From positions 1 to 7,892 of the forward strand of contig JAABSN010000159.1 of assembly GCA_011390385.1 (NCBI GenBank): 7,892 bases of DNA, given 5' to 3'. Shown in pieces: positions 1 through 6,677 of this stretch. The translations under genes were made by a program, and so were the position numbers. Numbering within the stretch: the stretch's first letter is position 1; each line of letters begins with the position of its first letter. The notes beneath the pieces are model-generated. The model saw only the letters and a program-made list of their open reading frames with translations. It made no database searches and was not told the DNA's origin. The DNA is from Thioalkalivibrio nitratireducens (GTDB lineage Bacteria; Pseudomonadota; Gammaproteobacteria; Ectothiorhodospirales; Ectothiorhodospiraceae).

Positions 1-692
1 CCAACGACCTGACCTCGCCGATCAAGGATGATGCCTGCGACCGTACCAACCTTCTGGCCTTCATCGGCGCCTGAACCCGTACCTGGTCGCGCTTCTGGCC
101 ATGGTTGTTGCACGTTCCGCTGCGTTGGCCGACCGGCACCGGACGGTATCATCGCATCGCCCCAGCCCATGCCTTTGCGGCGTTGGACGGGTTGTCCAAT
201 CAGGTCGTCGGCCAGAAAATGATCTTGCGCCAACGAACTCAGGTATTTCGACCTGAGATATTCCTGTTCCTCACCGGGCCGCGTCGGCATTCCCGGCTGC
301 ACCTGGCCTGGACGATCCTGTATCCGGTGGGGTCGCGCGCCCGGGAAGCCGGTGGTCCTGTCAGCAGCGTGGGGACCAGCTCCGCGTTGCGGGGCTCGGT
401 CCTTTGTGTATTCCTCCGTTGGATATCCCACCGGTTCTTCCAGTGGCGACGGTGTGTCTTCTTGCAGATCTGGCCCTTTGTCTTCGGGCTGAGCGCTGGA
501 TTCGGGCTGGTCGGCCGATTCGCCGGTTACCGTGCGGTGAGTGGTTGCGTCCCGCCACTGCTGCACGACCTGGGAGGGATCGGCGGCTTGTGCGGTGTCC
601 AGATTCACTTCCTCAGCGACAACAAATACAGGGGCCCCGAGCAGCGCTGCAATGGCGCCTGCCAGGAAGGTCTTGCGCAATGTCTGGGTCAT
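1..692 (-). CDS. Exported PRC-barrel-like protein, partial (C-terminus beyond left edge)
   Basis: I read this frame by hand: 230 codons from the ATG at 692-690 to the left edge with no stop. Residues 1-26 form a classic signal peptide: Arg/Lys n-region (R6, K7), Ala/Leu-rich core, and cleavage likely after VVA26. Residues about 50-145 are Pro/Glu/Gln/Gly-rich and probably disordered. From about 159 the protein resembles a PRC-barrel: FLADDLIGQPV (159-169) fits the first strand, and VGTVAGIILDRRGQVV (215-230) fits the next strands. About 45 Gly/Pro/Arg-rich residues lie between them, where the family normally has a short turn. PRC-barrels occur in RimM, photosynthetic reaction centre H subunits and many small exported stress proteins; the precise role here is unknown. 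A GAGGA ribosome site (700-704) lies 7 nt upstream of the start. The gene is divergent from the sensor kinase. The frame and signal peptide are secure; the barrel assignment is moderate because the domain is cut by the edge. Confidence 0.8.
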   Translation of the reverse strand, partial: MTQTLRKTFLAGAIAALLGAPVFVVAEEVNLDTAQAADPSQVVQQWRDATTHRTVTGESADQPESSAQPEDKGPDLQEDTPSPLEEPVGYPTEEYTKDRAPQRGAGPHAADRTTGFPGARPHRIQDRPGQVQPGMPTRPGEEQEYLRSKYLSSLAQDHFLADDLIGQPVQRRKGMGWGDAMIPSGAGRPTQRNVQQPWPEARPGTGSGADEGQKVGTVAGIILDRRGQVV

Positions 693-768
693 GTCGTATT
701 CCTCGCGCCTCAGGACCGAACGGCAATCGCGCTCCGATCGGGAGGATCAGCAGCAAGCCAGGCCCTTG

Positions 769-794
769 GCAGCCTGCAGTGTCGCAGCCTGCAG
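769..794. repeat. Pair of 11-bp direct repeats, candidate operator
   Basis: GCAGCCTGCAG occurs at 769-779 and again, identically, at 784-794, a 15-bp period. Each copy contains the palindrome CTGCAG. The pair sits about 80-100 bp upstream of the minus-strand start and well upstream of the kinase. Two identical sites in a divergent promoter region could be binding sites for one regulator. That role is inference; the repeat itself is read directly. Confidence 0.5.
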
Positions 795-842
795 ACAATA
801 CGTATGTGCGTTGCACCACCGACTGGCCTGCAACCGCGCCGG

Positions 843-848
843 TATACT
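843..848 (+). promoter_or_regulatory. Possible -10 element for the kinase gene
   Basis: TATACT matches the sigma-70 -10 consensus at five of six positions and points toward the kinase. No good -35 hexamer lies 16-18 bp upstream; the nearest, TTGCAC at 811-816, leaves a 26-bp spacer, which is too long. If used, it would give a leader of roughly 200 nt. This is a weak call. Confidence 0.2.
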
Positions 849-868
849 TCAGGAAAACGTATCTGCGG

Positions 869-903
869 CAGACGTTGCAGTCTGTCCACGGGCCGTAGCC
901 GTG
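869..903. repeat. Two adjacent small inverted repeats
   Basis: CAGAC (869-873) pairs with GTCTG (880-884) around a 6-nt loop. CACGG (887-891) pairs with CCGTG (899-903) around a 7-nt loop. They lie immediately side by side just downstream of the possible -10 at 843-848. They could be regulator sites or small hairpins in a kinase leader RNA. Five-base-pair stems are short enough to arise by chance in GC-rich DNA. Confidence 0.3.
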
Positions 904-947
904 TCCCCGTGTTCCAGCAGGACATGAATGCGCACCCGGATGCTGCC

Positions 948-973
948 AACGGGCGCTACCAACGGGCGCTACC
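948..973. repeat. Perfect 13-bp tandem duplication
   Basis: AACGGGCGCTACC occurs at 948-960 and immediately again at 961-973 with no mismatch. The unit is not a multiple of three, so a change in copy number would shift any reading frame through it. This argues that the region is untranslated and that the kinase starts downstream. It looks like a recent slippage duplication. Confidence 0.85.
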
Positions 974-1043
974 TGGAACGCCACCGACGCCAGGGCGGGA
1001 TGCCGGCAACAGCGGCGTGGCTGATGATGCCCTTTCGGCGGGC

Positions 1044-1048
1044 GGAGG
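1044..1048 (+). promoter_or_regulatory. Ribosome binding site deciding the kinase start
   Basis: GGAGG lies 7 nt before the ATG at 1056 but only 1 nt before the in-frame ATG at 1050. The second ATG is therefore the better-placed start. The earlier in-frame ATG at 924 has only an AGGA about 2 nt upstream, which is too close. Confidence 0.75.
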
Positions 1049-1055
1049 AATGAAT

Positions 1056-3116
1056 ATGGAGAGGGATGGCAAGGGCAGCCACGCCGCGCTGCGCCAGCGG
1101 GCAGGAGACCGGCGTCGGCGCATCGTCTCCGATCAAACCGAGACCGCTGCGACGGACGTGAGGATCCTGCTGCAGGAGCTCGAGGTCCACCAGGTTGAAC
1201 TCGAGCTCCAGAACGAAGATCTGCGCCAGACGCAGGAAGCGCTCATCGAGGCCCGCGACCGCTACCGGGAGCTCTATGATCTCGCCCCGGTCGGCTATCT
1301 CACACTCGATTCCCAGGGGACCGTGCTCGAGGGCAACATGGCTGCCGCACATATGTGCAGCCGTCGCCGGGAGCGCCTCGCCGGAAGGCGCCTCGAGCAG
1401 TTCATGCACCCGGATGACCGCGACCCCTGCCATCAGCTCCTGCGAAATGCAAGGGCGGAGAGAAGCCAGCAGGCCGGGGAGGCACGTCTCGTCGGCGTCA
1501 CGGGAGAATCCCGCTGTGTGCGCATCGAAGCGGCTCCACGAATGCATCCGGACGGCTCCGCGGGAGGCTTCCGGGTGACGTTGACGGACATCACGGAGCG
1601 GCGGCGAGCGGAGGACGCCCTGCGCGAGAGCGAGCAGCGTTTCCGGGTCCTGGTCGAGGGCGCGGCTCAGGCTGTATGGGAGACGGATGCCTCGGGACGC
1701 GTACTGGCGGACTCTCCCAGCTGGAGGGCGTATACCGGTCAATTGCTGGAGGACTGGCTCGCTCGAGGCTGGCTGGGTGCCATCCACCCCGAGGACCACG
1801 ACAACGCCTGGCACCAGTGGCACGAAGCGGTCACCCGCGGCAGACCGGTGAATGCCGAGTTCCGTCTGATGAAGGCGGGCAACGGCTGGCGCTGGACCAA
1901 CGTTCGCGCCGAGCCGCTGCGCGGTCCCGGTGGCTCGGTGCTCAAGTGGGTGGGCATGAACATCGACATTACCGAACGCAAGGCCGCCGAGGCCGCCCTC
2001 AGGGAGGCCGACCGGCGCAAGGACGAGTTTCTCGCCACCCTTGGTCACGAGTTGCGTAACCCCCTGGCGGCGCTGGTCAGCGGGCTGGAGGCCCAGCCCG
2101 CGCTGCCTCCGGGTCCGGAGCTGGAGCGGACCCGCGGCATGATGGAGCGCCAGGCTCGGCAACTCTCTCGGCTGGTGGACGACCTGCTCGACATCGCCCG
2201 CATCAGCCGGGGCACCATCGAGCTGCGCCGTGAACCCCTCGACCTCTCGGAAGCGGTGCGCGAGGCGGTGGCGGAAAGTCTGCCCGGACAGATGGGCGTG
2301 AACGTCCGTGTGACCCTCGATCTGCCCGAGGAGCCCCTGCCGGTGGACGCCGACCCCGTGCGTCTGTCACAGGTTCTCAACAATCTTCTTGGCAACGCCG
2401 CGAAATTCAGCCAGGAGGGCGGTGAGATTCGCGTGCGCGTGCAGCGCGAAGGCCATTGCAGCGTCGTTTCGATCGGCGACGACGGTGTGGGCATCGATCC
2501 CGGGACCCTGCCGCGGATTTTCGACCTCTTCGCCCAGGGTCGCCACGTCCCCTTCCTCGCGCAAGGGGGTCTCGGCATCGGACTTGCCATGGTACGGAAG
2601 CTGTTGGAGCTCCATGGTGGGAGCGTGGAGGCGCGCAGCAAGGGAATGGGACATGGTAGTGAGTTCATTGTGCGACTCCCACTTTCGGACGCAGTCCCCG
2701 CGGGCGTTCGCGCGGACGCCCCGCGCAGCGGCATCGGCAGCGACCTCTCCGGCGCGCGTGTGCTCGTGGTGGATGATGATCCTGATGTGGCGAACGGCGT
2801 GCGGGTGCTCCTGGAACTCAATGGTGCCGAGGTTCGGGTTGTCTACGACGGGCTGGCCGCACTGGACGCCTGCCACACATGGCGGCCGACTGCAGTGCTC
2901 ATGGACCTTGGGATGCCGGGAATGGACGGCTTCGAGACGGCGCGGCGCTTGTGCGAGCGCGATCCCGACCGGCCCTTTCGACTCATCGCGATGAGTGGTT
3001 GGGGCCAGGACGAAGATCGTCTCGAGGCGCTGAGCGCCGGTTTCGATATCCACATGACGAAGCCCTTTGGAATCGGTGAGCTCAGCGCCGTCCTCACTTG
3101 TGAGCCGTTGGAGTGA
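1056..3116 (+). CDS. Hybrid sensor histidine kinase/response regulator with two PAS domains
   Basis: A 686-residue cytoplasmic hybrid kinase; no membrane segment is visible, so it probably senses an internal signal. Order: coiled coil (about 34-75), PAS1 with the APVGYLTLD signature (about 70-185), PAS2 (about 195-312) with ITER motifs ending both PAS units, and HisKA with phospho-acceptor His331 in HELRNP. HATPase_c follows, with the N-box Asn447, DGVG box at Asp476, an FDLFAQ F-box and GLGIGLA (505-511). The C-terminal REC domain (about 570-683) has acidic residues 573-575, phospho-acceptor Asp617 in MDLGMPGMDG and Lys669. All catalytic residues are present, so autophosphorylation at His331 and transfer to Asp617 are expected. 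There is no output domain and no separate regulator in the window, so the target must be elsewhere. The frame stays open far upstream, but that stretch is antisense to the PRC-barrel gene. The MscS gene follows in the same direction after 152 bp. Confidence 0.95.
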   Translation: MERDGKGSHAALRQRAGDRRRRIVSDQTETAATDVRILLQELEVHQVELELQNEDLRQTQEALIEARDRYRELYDLAPVGYLTLDSQGTVLEGNMAAAHMCSRRRERLAGRRLEQFMHPDDRDPCHQLLRNARAERSQQAGEARLVGVTGESRCVRIEAAPRMHPDGSAGGFRVTLTDITERRRAEDALRESEQRFRVLVEGAAQAVWETDASGRVLADSPSWRAYTGQLLEDWLARGWLGAIHPEDHDNAWHQWHEAVTRGRPVNAEFRLMKAGNGWRWTNVRAEPLRGPGGSVLKWVGMNIDITERKAAEAALREADRRKDEFLATLGHELRNPLAALVSGLEAQPALPPGPELERTRGMMERQARQLSRLVDDLLDIARISRGTIELRREPLDLSEAVREAVAESLPGQMGVNVRVTLDLPEEPLPVDADPVRLSQVLNNLLGNAAKFSQEGGEIRVRVQREGHCSVVSIGDDGVGIDPGTLPRIFDLFAQGRHVPFLAQGGLGIGLAMVRKLLELHGGSVEARSKGMGHGSEFIVRLPLSDAVPAGVRADAPRSGIGSDLSGARVLVVDDDPDVANGVRVLLELNGAEVRVVYDGLAALDACHTWRPTAVLMDLGMPGMDGFETARRLCERDPDRPFRLIAMSGWGQDEDRLEALSAGFDIHMTKPFGIGELSAVLTCEPLE

Positions 3117-3256
3117 AAACCCATCCTGTTGGGCAAGGGTTCCGCCGGCCCTGTGGTGTGCGGTGATCTGCCCGCGCCCGGATCCGTATCGTTGTGAATC
3201 CGCGCGGCCAGGAGCGAGTCGCTTTGCATCTGGCGAGAGCCCGCTTGCAGTCAAGT

Positions 3257-3263
3257 GGGGAGG
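3257..3263 (+). promoter_or_regulatory. Ribosome binding site deciding the MscS start
   Basis: GGGGAGG lies 5 nt before the ATG at 3269. The alternative in-frame ATG at 3311 has no comparable purine-rich site, and the in-frame GTG at 3194 lies far upstream. This favours 3269, although the signal peptide alone would look more standard from 3311. Confidence 0.7.
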
Positions 3264-3268
3264 TAGTG

Positions 3269-5011
3269 ATGAGCCTGAACATTGATCGAAAACTCGCCCC
3301 ACCAGGCGCCATGGAAATGCGTCGAATTCTCCTGATTGCATTGCTTTCAGTTTTCGCGGCAATACCGGTGCGGTTCGCCGCTGCTGCCGGGGAGAACGAG
3401 GGATCAGAGCCTCTCGCATTCGAGGTGTCGGCGATCAACGAGGGACTGCCGGCGCTCGAATCACCACTACGGCTCGACACGCCGCGCGCCGCACTGGAGT
3501 CTTTTCTCGCGGCAATCGACCAGCGTGAGTACGCCCGCGCCGCGCACGCGCTCAATCTTGACGCCATCGAGCCGGAGGAGCAGGCCGCACGAGGGCCGGA
3601 TCTCGCATTGAAACTCGTTTTCCTGCTTCGTCGTTACAGCCTGATCGACTGGACCGATATGCCGGATCAGCCGGATGCTCGGGTGTTGCCCAACATGCAG
3701 CAGTCGTTCGGCAGCTATAGTCGGCGATCGGTCGAGCTGGGAAAAGTGGAATTCGAAGGGCGCGCCGCGCCCATTAGCCTGCAGCGGTTCCGCACCGAAG
3801 GCAGCGAGGCGGTGTGGCTGTTCTCGCCCTTTGTCGTGGAACGCATAGACGCCATGTATGGCGACAGTCCGCGCGGACTGTTCGGCCGCTGGATGCCATT
3901 GGAGGACCGGGTGCGCACGATCGGGCAGCCCTCGGCCTGGGAATGGCTGGCGGCGGCAATGCTGCTGGCATTCAGCCTGCTGCTATGGTTCGGCCTTCAT
4001 TACCTGATGCGCGCGCTGGCGCAGCGGGTGCCGTCGCGCTGGGCGCTGGCGGCAAGAAAGATTGCCCTGCCTCTGGCCACCGTGGTCGCAGCGCTCGCGT
4101 TCCGCTTCGGCATGGACCATTTGGTTCTGTTGACTGGCCCGGTCGCCTCCAATCTCGACATCGCCTCGGAGGTGATCGCCCTGATTGCCGGCGCGTGGCT
4201 GTTGCTGCGGGCGGTATCCGCCGTGACGCTGACCCTCAGCGAGCGCTACATCGTGTCTCTCTCGTCGGAAAACCCCGAGAATCGCCGCACCAAAACCACC
4301 GTATACGTGGCGCGGCGGGTGGCTGTAGTCGTGGTCGCCCTGCTGAGCGTCGGCTACGTTCTGTTGAAGATCGGTTTGTTCGATAACCTGGGCCTGTCCG
4401 TTCTGGCATCCGTGGGTGTCATGGGTATCCTGGTGGCCATCGCCGCACGCCCCTTGCTGGGAAACATGGTCGCTGGGTTGCAGATTGCCCTCACCGAACC
4501 AGTGCGCATCGGCGACGTGATCGTCTACGACGACCATTGGGCGACCGTGGAGGACATTTCGTTCGCCCATACGGTCCTGCGGACATGGAGGGACACGCGC
4601 CTCATTGTTCCGCACGAACATTTTCTGTCGCGGCCGTTCGAGAACTGCTCGAAGGAAGGCGAGGCAATACGGCGCATCGTGAAGGTTCCGGTCGATTATC
4701 GCATCGACGTCGAACAGGTCAGGCGCAAGGTCGAGGAGATCGTCGCAGGTGACCCGCGCTCGACCGGTGAGCCACTATTGGTGGAGATGGTCGAGGTCAA
4801 CGGGGAAACAGCGGTTCTCTGGATCTGGATCTCGGGCACGACGGCGCTGACCTCATGGTATCTCCACAACGATGTCCGGGAGCAGGTGGTGGCGTTCCTC
4901 AAGGAGCTGGACGGTGGCGTCTACCTGCCACGGCGGCGTCATATGATTCTGTCGGAAAGCGAGAACGGAGCTGGGCCGGAACCTCCGGGTCGGAGCAACG
5001 CAACCTCATGA
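3269..5011 (+). CDS. MscS-family mechanosensitive channel with large periplasmic N-domain
   Basis: 580 residues from the ATG at 3269. MscS-type channels open under membrane tension and release solutes during osmotic downshock. A signal peptide is visible (RR at 18-19, hydrophobic core about 20-34, cleavage probably near AAAA40). A periplasmic region of about 180 residues follows, including TPRAALESFLAAIDQREYARAA, which resembles the N-domain of some long MscS proteins. Probable membrane helices lie near 223-247, 265-287, 298-322 and 351-371, followed by the pore-lining helix from about 374. The pore helix runs into the MscS signature LLGNMVAGLQIALTEPVRIGD and the beta-domain (about 411-475), with a C-terminal cytoplasmic domain to about 560. 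The usual Asn of the VPN motif after the beta-domain is His here (IVPHEHFL). It is longer than E. coli MscS (286 residues). It may be co-transcribed with the kinase: same strand, 152-bp gap, no T-tract terminator seen between them. Confidence 0.93.
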   Translation: MSLNIDRKLAPPGAMEMRRILLIALLSVFAAIPVRFAAAAGENEGSEPLAFEVSAINEGLPALESPLRLDTPRAALESFLAAIDQREYARAAHALNLDAIEPEEQAARGPDLALKLVFLLRRYSLIDWTDMPDQPDARVLPNMQQSFGSYSRRSVELGKVEFEGRAAPISLQRFRTEGSEAVWLFSPFVVERIDAMYGDSPRGLFGRWMPLEDRVRTIGQPSAWEWLAAAMLLAFSLLLWFGLHYLMRALAQRVPSRWALAARKIALPLATVVAALAFRFGMDHLVLLTGPVASNLDIASEVIALIAGAWLLLRAVSAVTLTLSERYIVSLSSENPENRRTKTTVYVARRVAVVVVALLSVGYVLLKIGLFDNLGLSVLASVGVMGILVAIAARPLLGNMVAGLQIALTEPVRIGDVIVYDDHWATVEDISFAHTVLRTWRDTRLIVPHEHFLSRPFENCSKEGEAIRRIVKVPVDYRIDVEQVRRKVEEIVAGDPRSTGEPLLVEMVEVNGETAVLWIWISGTTALTSWYLHNDVREQVVAFLKELDGGVYLPRRRHMILSESENGAGPEPPGRSNATS

Positions 5012-5047
5012 ATGCGGGGTTGCCCGGGGACGTTCAATGCGGGCAGC

Positions 5048-5069
5048 CTGCCGGTAGACATGCCGGCGG
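5048..5069. terminator. Hairpin in the convergent gap, possible weak terminator
   Basis: CTGCCGG (5048-5054) pairs with CCGGCGG (5063-5069), including one G-T wobble, around an 8-nt loop. It lies between the converging 3' ends of the MscS and phospholipase D-like genes, where a bidirectional terminator would be expected. Neither strand has a following T-tract, so it does not meet the usual intrinsic terminator pattern. Confidence 0.3.
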
Positions 5070-5103
5070 TAGGGTCAGTGCTGGTGATGGAACCAGTCCG
5101 GAA

Positions 5104-6369
5104 TCAAAGTTGCGACCTGAAGGGTAGCAGGATCTTTTCGGAGAGTTTTTCGCGCAACGAACGCCTTTTCCAGCGGCCAGACGAATACGACTCAGCCGCC
5201 AGCAGGTCGGTCTCGAACGCCGTGGTCAGCCGAGTGGCGAAGTCGCTGCTGTAGACATTCAGACTCGCTTCGTCATTGAGGCGAATCGACCGAATGTCGA
5301 AATTGGTCGAACCCACCGAAACAAACTCGGAATCGATGACCAGCAACTTGGTGTGCAGCATGGTTGGCTGATAGACGTGGATTTCGGCTCCTGCTTGCAG
5401 CAGCGCCCCCCAATTGGCCTTGGAAGCGATCCTGACTGTGAGCGAGTCGATGTGCGGTCCAGGCAACAGGATGCGGACGCGCACGTCGCGACCACAGGCT
5501 GCGGCCAGAGCCTCGATCAACAAGCGGTCGGGTACAAAGTAGGAAGCTGCCAGGTCGATACTCACCTCGGCCGCCGCGATGGCAAGAAGATACATCAGAT
5601 GCATGCTCTCGCTCCCGCCCGATGGCGAGGCGACAAACACGTGTGCGTCCATCTCGCCCTCTTCCTGCAGGGCCGGAAAGTAGCCCGGGCCGTTCAGCAC
5701 CTGGCCGGTGGTCTTGATCCAGTTGTCGTTGAAGGCCGCCTGCAATTGCGCCACTACGGGCCCTTCGACACGGAAGTGAGTGTCTCGCCAGTGCTCGGGG
5801 TCGCCACCGTCGCCAGTCCACTGGTCCGCGATGCCGACCCCTCCGGTGAATCCGATACGGCCATCGACCACCAGCAGTTTGCGATGGGTGCGGTTGTTCA
5901 TGCGGCCCAGGTTGTACCAGTGCAGCGGCCGATAGCGATGCAGCTGCACACCGGCAGCCTGCATGAATTCCAGCAGCGGCTGTTCCATCTTGATACTGCC
6001 CACCCAGTCGACGATGACGCTGACCGGGACGCCGGCGCGGGCACGTTCGGAAAGTGCTTGCGAGAAATCGGTACCCGGTTTACCCGACCAGTAAATGAAG
6101 GTCTCCAGGGTGATCGACGTCTGCGCCGAGCGAATGGCCAGCAGCATTGCCGGAAAAATCTCGTTGCCGTTGTACAGGGGTGTGACCTTGTTGCCGTGCA
6201 CGATCGCCGGACCCAGCAAGACGGACATCTCGCGCCGAAACTGCGGATCGGAGACAGTATGGCGATGCTCGATCTTGCGCTCCACCACCTGGTCCGGAGT
6301 CTTGAAGTTCTGCAACAAGAACAGGATCAGGCTGGTCGTCAGCGCTGTGATTCCGATCGTCCAGAGCAT
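5104..6369 (-). CDS. Membrane-anchored phospholipase D-family protein, cardiolipin synthase-like
   Basis: 421 residues from the ATG at 6369-6367. One N-terminal membrane anchor is visible (about 2-20). Two complete HKD motifs form the active site: His162/Lys164/Asp169 (HRKLLVVD) and His339/Lys341/Asp346 (HTKLLVID). The second continues into GSTNFDIRSIRLNDEA, which matches the GSxNxDxRSxxLNxE pattern of bacterial cardiolipin synthases. The stretch GNEIFPAMLLAIRSAQTSITLETFIYWSG before the first motif is also typical. Expected activity is phosphatidyl transfer forming cardiolipin from phosphatidylglycerol or a related donor; substrate choice cannot be read from sequence. Length is close to that of ClsB (413 residues in E. 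coli). The frame extends upstream to a TTG at 6444, but the ATG is preferred: it has AGGGAG (6380-6385) 10 nt upstream and begins directly at the anchor. The gene is divergent from the catalase and convergent with the MscS gene. Confidence 0.92.
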   Translation of the reverse strand: MLWTIGITALTTSLILFLLQNFKTPDQVVERKIEHRHTVSDPQFRREMSVLLGPAIVHGNKVTPLYNGNEIFPAMLLAIRSAQTSITLETFIYWSGKPGTDFSQALSERARAGVPVSVIVDWVGSIKMEQPLLEFMQAAGVQLHRYRPLHWYNLGRMNNRTHRKLLVVDGRIGFTGGVGIADQWTGDGGDPEHWRDTHFRVEGPVVAQLQAAFNDNWIKTTGQVLNGPGYFPALQEEGEMDAHVFVASPSGGSESMHLMYLLAIAAAEVSIDLAASYFVPDRLLIEALAAACGRDVRVRILLPGPHIDSLTVRIASKANWGALLQAGAEIHVYQPTMLHTKLLVIDSEFVSVGSTNFDIRSIRLNDEASLNVYSSDFATRLTTAFETDLLAAESYSSGRWKRRSLREKLSEKILLPFRSQL

Positions 6370-6432
6370 GGATTTTCGGCTCCCTGTCAATACTTGCCGG
6401 TGAGCGGCGCATTCGTGCCAATCCGATCGTCC
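6352..6432. repeat. 11-bp direct repeat flanking the phospholipase D gene start
   Basis: TCCGATCGTCC occurs at 6352-6362, inside the first codons of the phospholipase D-like gene, and identically at 6422-6432 upstream of it, 70 bp apart. Each contains the palindrome CGATCG. They could be paired regulator sites bracketing the promoter and start, or coincidence. Confidence 0.35.
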
Positions 6433-6677
6433 GATGACCTGCAACTTCGCCAGTGCAGGAACGGCAAGGCACTTGCTTCGCCATCAGTTTGAGGAACGAT
6501 CGCGGACGCGTCGGTGCGTTGGCGCACTGACAGCACAAGCGGACCTGAATGACTGGGCCAGCTTCGGCGTGGCGCGAGCGTTCGTTATCGAACAGACAGT
6601 GCTCGCCGGCGGCATGAAGATCGATTCGGGAACAGCCTTCTGGTGGTTTACATGCCCCACATCCGCGGAGAAGAACC
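6370..6677. other. Divergent intergenic region (phospholipase D-like gene / katE)
   Basis: A 308-bp gap between two divergent starts. It holds the upstream copy of the 11-bp repeat, an inverted repeat at 6580-6593 and the catalase ribosome site GGAG (6667-6670, 7 nt before the ATG). A 97-codon + strand frame starting at 6434 crosses most of it and overlaps the catalase start out of frame; it shows no recognisable domain and I do not call it a gene. No convincing -35/-10 pair was found on either strand. Confidence 0.55.
6580..6593. promoter_or_regulatory. Inverted repeat upstream of katE, candidate operator
   Basis: GTTCG and CGAAC are perfect inverted half-sites separated by TTAT, ending 84 bp before the catalase start. 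Position and symmetry suit a dimeric regulator site acting on katE. The 5-bp arms are short and I cannot name a regulator with this pattern. Confidence 0.3.

Larger units (their letters stand above)
693..1055. other. Divergent intergenic control region (PRC-barrel gene / sensor kinase)
   Basis: This 363-bp stretch separates two divergent start codons and must carry the promoters for both. It contains a pair of 11-bp direct repeats, a 13-bp tandem duplication and two short inverted repeats, each listed separately. No convincing small gene was found. A + strand frame is open throughout and joins the kinase in frame, including an ATG at 924. However, it lacks a well-placed ribosome site, and the tandem repeat unit is not a multiple of three. 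I see no clear paired -35/-10 promoter on either strand, which fits a non-housekeeping or activator-dependent promoter but does not prove it. Confidence 0.6.

Noticed and set aside
924..1055. Alternative kinase start at the ATG at 924, adding 44 residues
   Set aside because: No well-spaced ribosome site, low-complexity Pro/Gly translation, and a 13-bp tandem repeat not divisible by three inside it.
969..2162. 397-codon minus-strand open frame
   Set aside because: It is antisense to the kinase coiled coil, PAS and HisKA regions, shows no recognisable domain, and is explained by high GC content on the opposite strand of a real gene.
3117..3268. Possible intrinsic terminator between the kinase and MscS genes
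   Set aside because: Only weak GC pairing around 3136-3153 and no T-tract; not a terminator by the usual pattern.
2367..3419. 350-codon minus-strand open frame
   Set aside because: It is antisense to the HATPase and REC domains and the MscS start, with no domain motifs; the + strand genes there have complete catalytic motifs.
5353..6492. 379-codon + strand open frame
   Set aside because: It is antisense to the phospholipase D-like gene, whose two HKD motifs and anchor are unmistakable; the + translation has no recognisable features.
6493..6520. GGAAC ... CGTT resembling an EcfG-type sigma promoter
   Set aside because: The spacer is 19 bp, longer than the 16-17 bp expected, and the motif is short; not enough to call.
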